In this document: positions 58,626 to 64,000 of the stretch, piece by piece | How the letters are laid out: each line of letters starts with the position of its first letter | Numbering within the stretch: the stretch's first letter is position 1 | Assembly: GCA_029817715.1 (NCBI GenBank) | Contig: JARUPY010000387.1 | Span: forward strand, 5,518,001 to 5,582,000 | Direction of reading: 5' to 3' | Origin: Melastoma dodecandrum | Lineage: Eukaryota; Streptophyta; Magnoliopsida; Myrtales; Melastomataceae | Length of the DNA: 64,000 nucleotides | Notes under the pieces: generated by a model | Databases searched by the model: none | What the model saw: the letters and a program-made list of their open reading frames with translations, nothing else | Told to the model about the DNA's origin: nothing | Position numbers and translations under genes: made by a program

Positions 58626-59309
58626 TGTTAGAAATTTCTGATTTTTGGGCTTCCATTAATTGTTTATTTTTAATTTTCTTTTATTTATTTTATTTTACTT
58701 TATTAAACTATATTTTATAAAACAGGTTGTGACATAAAGACAATGCATGAAATCCCACTAAATCGCTTAAGTCATTGGGATAGGCGCATCTCGTTTGTCT
58801 AATGTGGCTTACGGTTGGGTGTAGACTATTTTATAACCTATGGTCCATTGATGGATAGGACATAGGCTACGGTATATTACGGATAGATCCCTTCCCCTGT
58901 CCTTCAAACAATTATTTAACTAAGGGGCAAAACTGACATTTCATAAAGGAAATCCTATATTAGGTTTTCCTTATATTTGGGTTAATCACCCTGACAGAAA
59001 AGACAGATCGTTAGTTTCTTTTATTTGGCCTCCTCCATCGAGAGCAGCCGTACGGGAAGGAAAAGGGGAAGAAGATCTACGCCGCCCAGGTTACAATCAT
59101 CAGCTTTACGGTATGGCGAACGTGACGAATACAGGTACGTTTTCTTTTCCCTTGATCTTTCTCGGTGACCGTAAACCCGCGTAATCGATCCAGTCTTCCG
59201 CTGTTTTCTTTGTTTGTTCTTCCTGTGATTGTGTGAATTTCTCACAATATACAATAGTTATATTTCGCGTTCGAAATGTCAAAAGTTCGAGTAGTTACAA
59301 TTCACCCCA
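58626..59309 (+). repeat. 3' LTR of Copia-2
   Basis: It starts TGTTAGAAATTTCTG directly after AAGTGGGAGAA and ends ACAATTCACCCCA. Confidence 0.85.
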
Positions 59310-60398
59310 CTCTGCTTTGCTTTCCTTGATATATGCAATTCCTTCGTTTCATGTCCACAATCAAACAACCAACCCCATTCGAAGAAAACTAACAAAAGCA
59401 AATTTCATTATGTCCACAAAATTGATCTAATTAATTATCATGTCATGTAAAACGAGCCAAAGAGAGGAGTGTTCTCGGAGCGGTGTCGGCAAAGAGGGGC
59501 AAATGTCGCCCAACTCCCTTTGTGTTTCTTCTTACAATCAAAAGGAGAAGAAGAAGAGGTTGGGGAGTGAAAAAGGGAATTGATTCCCCAGTTGAGTCAA
59601 AAGAAGGATCAAATGGACAGGGAACCATCCCCATTTTGTCGTTCACCTTCTACTTTTATATATTACGTGTCATTCACTCGTAATATATTCAGAAAATTCA
59701 CCTCCTTCGATATAGATGATCTTGAGACATCCATGCCATTTAGGCGTTCGTAAATGGAATGCCTATTTTCAAAATAAGGTAACTTCGTCTGATAGGGTTT
59801 TGTTATGTCGAGTTTTGTTATCATTAAATGTAGTACGTGTTGACGTAAAAAATCTCACGGTCCGTATATAGACCGGAAGCAACGTACAAATTGTCGTATT
59901 GAGAAATAACAGGTTCAACCTCTAATCACGGATAAAGCACGTGAGTCCTCTGATTCTATACTCGTAAGATATCCGAAATATGGATGGGCTGAAGCTCTGG
60001 CAAATATCTGCTAGAGCTTTAGGGAAATATGTTGATGAAGATGCTAGAGCTGCAGAGCTTGATTCGACGAGTCTTCAGAAATGGCGAAGATCTCCAAGGC
60101 TGTATAAGCTGGATCTGGAGAATCTTCTGAGGATGGGCGAAGAACACCAGGGCTGTTGTAGAAGCTTGATCTGGAGAGTCTTCTGAGGATGGGCGAAGAA
60201 CACCAGGGCTGTTGTAGAAGCTTGATCTGGAGTACTCCGTCGTCGATCAAGTGAGGAAAAGATGCTCGAAACCTTCGCTATCGAAGGAGCTCCTCACTCC
60301 TGAAGTTATCGAGGCCTGTGGATTTTATCCAACAGAACTTGAGGGAGAGATGTTGTCGATAGAGGAATATAGCCGACGTCGGGAAAAATATTGTTATG
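59310..60398. other. Non-coding gap between Copia-2 and Tat-3
   Basis: No gene recognised. It contains a 56-bp tandem repeat (separate entry). Confidence 0.5.
60061..60232. repeat. 56-bp tandem repeat
   Basis: The unit starting GATCTGGAG begins at 60112, 60168 and 60224 (period 56); the two full units are nearly identical, and a diverged unit precedes them at 60061. Confidence 0.85.
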
Positions 60399-61076
60399 TG
60401 TAAAATATGACCGCTGGGAAAATGTAACTCCAAGGATGATATACCACCACGAGAATCTCGTCGTCCTGCTATGGGACCTGCAGAGATAAACCCGCAGAGG
60501 GGCCTTCGGAGAACTCCCTAAAGGGGCCTTCGCCGCCGCACCAGCCGCCGAGGAGCCTTCGCCGCACTACCCGTAGAGGGGTCTTCAAAAATAACTAGAA
60601 TGTCTTTATAACCCAATGGGGCTTAAGAGAATAAGAGAGAATAGAGAAATCTTTTGTGTCCCAAATAAGGGGGAGGGACTCCCTTTATATAGGAATTGAG
60701 AAGTCCTTAGGTAGTGTTTCTTTCCAATGTGGGACAAATGCATGTGGGCTTAAGATTATTGGACCGACATTTGGATTGGGCCGAAGTTTGAATGGGCCGA
60801 TATATGGGCTAGGCCCAGTTCATTTTATAATTGGGTTTGGCTTATTGGGCTAGCATATGGGCTGAACCACAATTTTAAAACCCAATAATAAATGGGTTGG
60901 GCTTTAACTTTTTTATAATATCAGGCATGGGTATTATATTTACACTAAGATATAAGTGCAAAATATTTCACATCGTGATGTCTTATAATATAAAGACAAT
61001 CAATCATATTCAGCCATAATATATGGTTTGGGCCGAATGACATTATTTTGATATCAATAAAATTTCAATGTCTACA
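60399..61076 (-). repeat. Probable 3' LTR of Tat-3
   Basis: On the element strand it begins TGTAGACATTG at 61076 right after a polypurine-like tract, and holds TATATAAAG at 60691-60683. The far end (about 60399, ...TTTTACA) is a guess, since the partner LTR is outside the window. Confidence 0.5.
60683..60691 (-). promoter_or_regulatory. TATA box in the Tat-3 LTR
   Basis: TATATAAAG on the element strand, about 385 bp from the LTR start. Confidence 0.5.
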
Positions 61077-61094
61077 AATGTCCCCACTTTAATT
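61077..61094 (-). other. Polypurine tract of Tat-3
   Basis: AATTAAAGTGGGGACATT on the element strand, abutting TGTAGACATTG. Confidence 0.6.
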
Positions 61095-61389
61095 CGTATC
61101 TCGTATGCGTATATATATTGCAGAGAGATTAGAATTAAAGTACGTAAATATTGGAGTGGGATCCGTAAGACACATGATGTGTATTTCACAAATCAGAACC
61201 GTGGTTTATTTCAAGGAGACAACGGTATTTGTGTCTTGTGAAGGATGTTAACCCACAAGAAGAAGATACGCTGAAGTTACCATGTCTTCCATCTAAAATA
61301 GGCCATTGTGCTCCGCACATCAAGCTTGATATCCAACACTGATCGAAGGAGATCCTTATGATTCTTATCGCCTCAAGGCCTGGTCTTTA

Positions 61390-62057
61390 TTGTCTCCATC
61401 CACGATGTCCTATGCCGAGCCAAAACCTTCGCTTACATTTGGCAAATCTTGTTGGGAAGGGTATTTTCGGGAGTTACTGGATAATCATCAATGGCAGCTC
61501 GAATTCCAGAAAGGATTGCTCAATTCGAAGGGAACAAAGAAGTTGACGACGCTTCTGTCAACCCTGACTTGAGTGACCCAGCTGTGGCTTCTCGAGCTTA
61601 TATATGGGAAGACATCAAGGAGAAGATTTTCAAAACTCCCTTTAGTCAGGGTCACACACTTACTGAGGGGTTGGAGAATATTCTCGATCTCATCAATGAA
61701 AGTGAGCATTTGGAATGGGCTCCTATCTATGCTTCGGTGGAAGAATATATGCACAGGATCGACAAAATATTCAGATCTATTGCCCACCGTTGAAGGGATA
61801 ATAACAGAAGAATAACTAGCCGCCGTTAAAACAATTGTCTGACTGTATTGGGGCTAAAGCGACCTTAGAGGATTCTCTAGAGTAGACAGTTGCCATCACT
61901 AAGAAGGCAGATGAGGACATATCAAGATTGAAAGGGCCATGTCTGCTTTTAAGAATGCCTGGATAGTCCGTGATGAAGATCGTTTGTCCTTCAATGAACT
62001 TCGAGAGCAGCTGAAGAGGACTCGTGAAGAGATTGTCCAATTTACCTGGGAAGCTTG
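61390..62057 (+). pseudogene. Antisense ORF remnant downstream of Tat-3 integrase
   Basis: Plus-strand, opposite to pol. Coding traces occur in more than one frame: FGKSCWEGYFRELLDNHQW near 61440, FEGNKEVDDASVNPDLSDP and the rest of 61491-61793, and a charged helical tail, NELREQLKRTREEIVQF, just before a TGA at 62055-62057. Stops interrupt it. The position (between integrase and 3' LTR) and coiled-coil-like end match the antisense gene next to Tat-1, but I cannot align the two sequences, and no PMD core is left. Confidence 0.5.
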
Positions 62058-62139
62058 ATTTCACCCTTCTAGCTTGTTTAGGCTCAGAATAGGACTTTCC
62101 TTCTTTATAGGACTATCATTTCTTCGAATAAAAAGTTTT

Positions 62140-62405
62140 TTCTTTTCAAAGTCGTTCATCTCTTATACTCGTAGAACCACGACTTTAATATATTTTTTTT
62201 AAGCCGTTCACAGTTTATACTCGTGCGGGCTAGGGGTATTACATTTTGTTTAGCCGTTCACAGTTTATACTCGTGCGGGCCAGGAGTATTATATGAAGAT
62301 TATTTTAGTAACAGTTTATAGTCGTGTGGAAAGGAGTATCACATTATCTTTTTATCAAGCCGTTCACAGTTTATACTCGTGCGGGCCAGGAGTATTACAT
62401 GAAGA
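62140..62405. repeat. Tandem repeats (about 62 bp) in the Tat-3 3' UTR
   Basis: AGCCGTTCACAGTTTATACTC followed by GTGCGGGC and a GAGTATTACAT-like block recurs at about 62202, 62261, 62309 (shorter, diverged) and 62359, with an older unit at about 62151. They lie between the antisense remnant and integrase. Confidence 0.85.
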
Positions 62406-62527
62406 TATTTTTTTTTAGTTTTTTCTTTTCTTTCTTTTTTTTTTTTTTTTGTTTTTTTGTTTTTTTTTTTTTTTTTTTTTTTTATTTTTTTTTTTTTTTT
62501 TTTTATTTTTTTTTATTGTTTTTTTTC
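62405..62527. repeat. Poly-T rich tract
   Basis: About 120 bp, mostly T with scattered C, G and A. On the element strand it is an A-rich tract just after the integrase stop. The length is probably unreliable in assemblies. Confidence 0.9.
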
Positions 62528-62564
62528 GTGCAGTTTAGGATCATGCAACATGGAGCATCGTTAT

Positions 62565-64000
62565 TCAGGCGTAGTATCGCTTGAGGAACTTCCCATTGAT
62601 TGGTCCGACACGCACTCCATCTTGATCAATTATCTTGTAGGCGCCCCCGGTGTAAGCTTCTTGGACGACGTATAGGCCATCCCACTTTGATTTGAATTTG
62701 CTTCCTGTCTTATGCGTGACGATTATGGGTCTTCGCACCGCCAAAACAAGGTCACCTACTTGAAAGAAGCGAGGTCGTACTCTCTTGTTAAAAGACTTCG
62801 ACATCCTTGCCTGATAGCATTCAATTCGTTGTTGGGCTTCAAGACATTTCTCATCCAAAGCTTCCAATTCCTGTAAGCGTAACCGCGCATTATCCTCTTG
62901 GCAAAGTCTCTCTTGTATAGCTATTCGCAGCGACTGTATTTGTCGTTCAAGTGGAAGGACCGCTTCAACACCATAGACCAACGAGTATGGTGTCATTTGA
63001 GTCGCAGTTCTATACGTCGTGCGATACGCCCATAGAGCTTCCCCAACTCGTTCATGCCAATCTTTTCTAGCTTTATCGACCACCTTCTTTAGAAGATTGC
63101 ATAGCATTTTATTGAACGCCTCCGCCAACCCGTTTGCGGCTGCATAATACATGGAAGAGTTATATTGTTTGAAACCAAATTGCTCGCAAAATTTATCCAT
63201 GGCCTTATTAGAGAAATTCCGGCTATTATCTGTGATTATATGGCGAGGCACACCATAACGAAAAATAATATTATTCTTGATGAAGGTGATCACTGTTTCC
63301 TTCTTCACTTCCCGAAAAGGTGCAGCTTCTGCCCATTTTGAAAAATAGTCAGTTGCTGCAAGAATATATGAGTGACCCCCTGATGATTTGGGTGTGATGG
63401 GCCCTACGACATCTAGCCCCCAGGCTTCAAACGGCCAAGATGTTATAGTAGGATGAAGTGGCTCGGGTGATTGATGGATGAAGTTAGCGTGAAATTGACA
63501 TGCTTGACACTTCTTTGCATATTCAATACAATCCTTTACCATTGTCGGCCAATAATAACCCATTCTGTTCAATTGGAAGTGAAGTTTAGGACCAGATTGA
63601 TGAGCCCCACAAACTCCAGAATTCACCTCCTCGAGTGCTTGGTGGCTTCTTCCGCTCCAAGGCATCGCAAGAATACTCCTTCAAAGGATCGTCGATAGAG
63701 AGTATTCTTAAAATATATGAATCGAGGCGCTCTCCTTCTCACATCTACTCTTTGTCGTAGGTCGTTAGTTAACTTTCCATGTTCGAGGAAGTCGATGAGT
63801 GGTTGTCTCCAATCTTGATCCTCTATGTTATAGACGGATATGAGATTAACCTCGTTTGCTTCCTCCTTGTCGAGGATCGGTGGAGCCGCCCATGCTTGAC
63901 ATAATCTGATGCCGACCTCCCTATTTACTGAAGTGAGTGCAGAAGCAAGACTTGCCAAGGCATCTGCTTGTGCATTTTCCTTTCTGGGTATATGACTTAT
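62565..64000 (-). pseudogene. Tat-3 pol: end of second RNase H and integrase, one frameshift
   Basis: Runs off the window end. SHIPRKENAQADALASLAS at the edge is the C-terminus of the archaeal-type RNase H. Integrase follows, with the zinc finger (GYYWPTMVKDCIEYAKKCQACQ) and catalytic residues in GLDVVGP, ITDNSRNF and NGLAEAFNK, all present, and the C-terminal domain (FQVGDLVLAVRRP ... KRYYA) closed by a stop at 62565. The frames 63623-63958 and 62565-63665 must be joined by a single-base shift near 63640-63660, so this copy is broken unless that is an assembly error. Integrase inserts the element cDNA in the genome. Confidence 0.85.

Larger units (their letters stand above)
55245..59309 (+). 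mobile_element. Copia-2: mostly non-coding Ty1/copia derivative
   Basis: Two 684-bp LTRs flank 2.7 kb. The only clear coding trace is the end of a copia RNase H near 57880-58010 (ESMLADPLNKGL, where copia has VADPLTKGL). AAGTGGGAGAA just before the right LTR is a copia-type polypurine tract. No initiator-Met primer-binding site follows the left LTR, and flanking pentamers (ATATA and CTCTG) differ, so part of the 5' interior is deleted or the structure is recombinant. Roughly 24 differences between LTRs (about 3.5 percent by eye) suggest it is older than Ogre-B. Confidence 0.75.
60399..64000 (-). mobile_element. Tat-3: Tat-lineage Ty3/gypsy element, 3' half
   Basis: On the minus strand, from the window end: the second RNase H end, integrase, poly-A-rich tract, tandem repeats, an antisense ORF remnant, polypurine tract and 3' LTR. 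The 5' part lies outside the window. The order integrase, repeats, antisense gene, LTR is like Tat-1, though the sequences differ. Confidence 0.8.

Noticed and set aside
62324..62584. Open frame encoding mostly Phe
   Set aside because: It is the translation of the poly-T tract.

Overview
This window is nuclear DNA of a flowering plant, most likely a eudicot. The evidence is stacked, nested LTR retrotransposons of plant-specific lineages (Tat/Ogre Ty3/gypsy with a second RNase H domain, Ty1/copia with a DSG protease), plant mobile domain (PMD) genes, and a family-1 UDP-glycosyltransferase of UGT85 type. The ORF1 and gag sequences remind me of Myrtales such as pomegranate, but that is recall and not proof. 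I see no prokaryotic gene, rRNA, tRNA gene or CRISPR array. The only host gene recognised is the UGT85-like gene at 18865-20426, and it looks broken.

Layout. 1-1204 (+): tail of an intron-containing PMD-type gene, lying antisense to Tat-1, a decayed Tat-lineage gypsy element (1402-6185, -). About 6190-17455 (+): Ogre-A, a divergent Ogre-like element with a long LTR, broken ORF1, gag-protease-G-patch and reverse transcriptase, truncated before RNase H. 17456-18864: UGT upstream region. 18865-20426 (+): UGT85-like pseudogene. 20537-41250 (-): Ogre-B, a complete 20,714-bp element with two LTRs of about 4.95 kb, TG...CA ends, a perfect 5-bp target-site duplication (CATGT), a tRNA-Arg primer-binding site, ORF1, gag, an in-phase intron, intact pol, a tandem-repeat 3' UTR and a polypurine tract. 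It landed about 105 bp after the UGT stop codon. 41256-43239: non-coding, with an odd TTCGTAAA/TTTACGAA motif cluster. 43240 to about 46940 (-): decayed copia element (Copia-1). 47528-54645 (+): Tat-2, an LTR pair around an antisense PMD gene with no gag-pol, itself cut by a Tekay-like gypsy LTR (50013-52116). 55245-59309 (+): Copia-2, LTRs around a nearly non-coding interior. About 60399-64000 (-): Tat-3, a gypsy element with 3' LTR, polypurine tract, antisense ORF remnant, 62-bp tandem repeats, a poly-T tract, integrase and the end of the second RNase H; it runs off the window.

How the parts relate. Ogre-B looks young and has an intact pol, but its gag ORF lacks the protease and G-patch segment that Ogre-A keeps; Ogre-A lacks the gag zinc knuckle that Ogre-B keeps. 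In both, removing a GT...AG intron of different length (307 and 314 nt) puts the gag frame in phase with pol. Three Tat elements carry, or carry remnants of, an antisense gene between integrase and the 3' LTR, and the best-preserved copy has introns readable only on the antisense strand. These two themes, a protease-less but mobile Ogre and intron-bearing antisense cargo genes, are the most interesting content.
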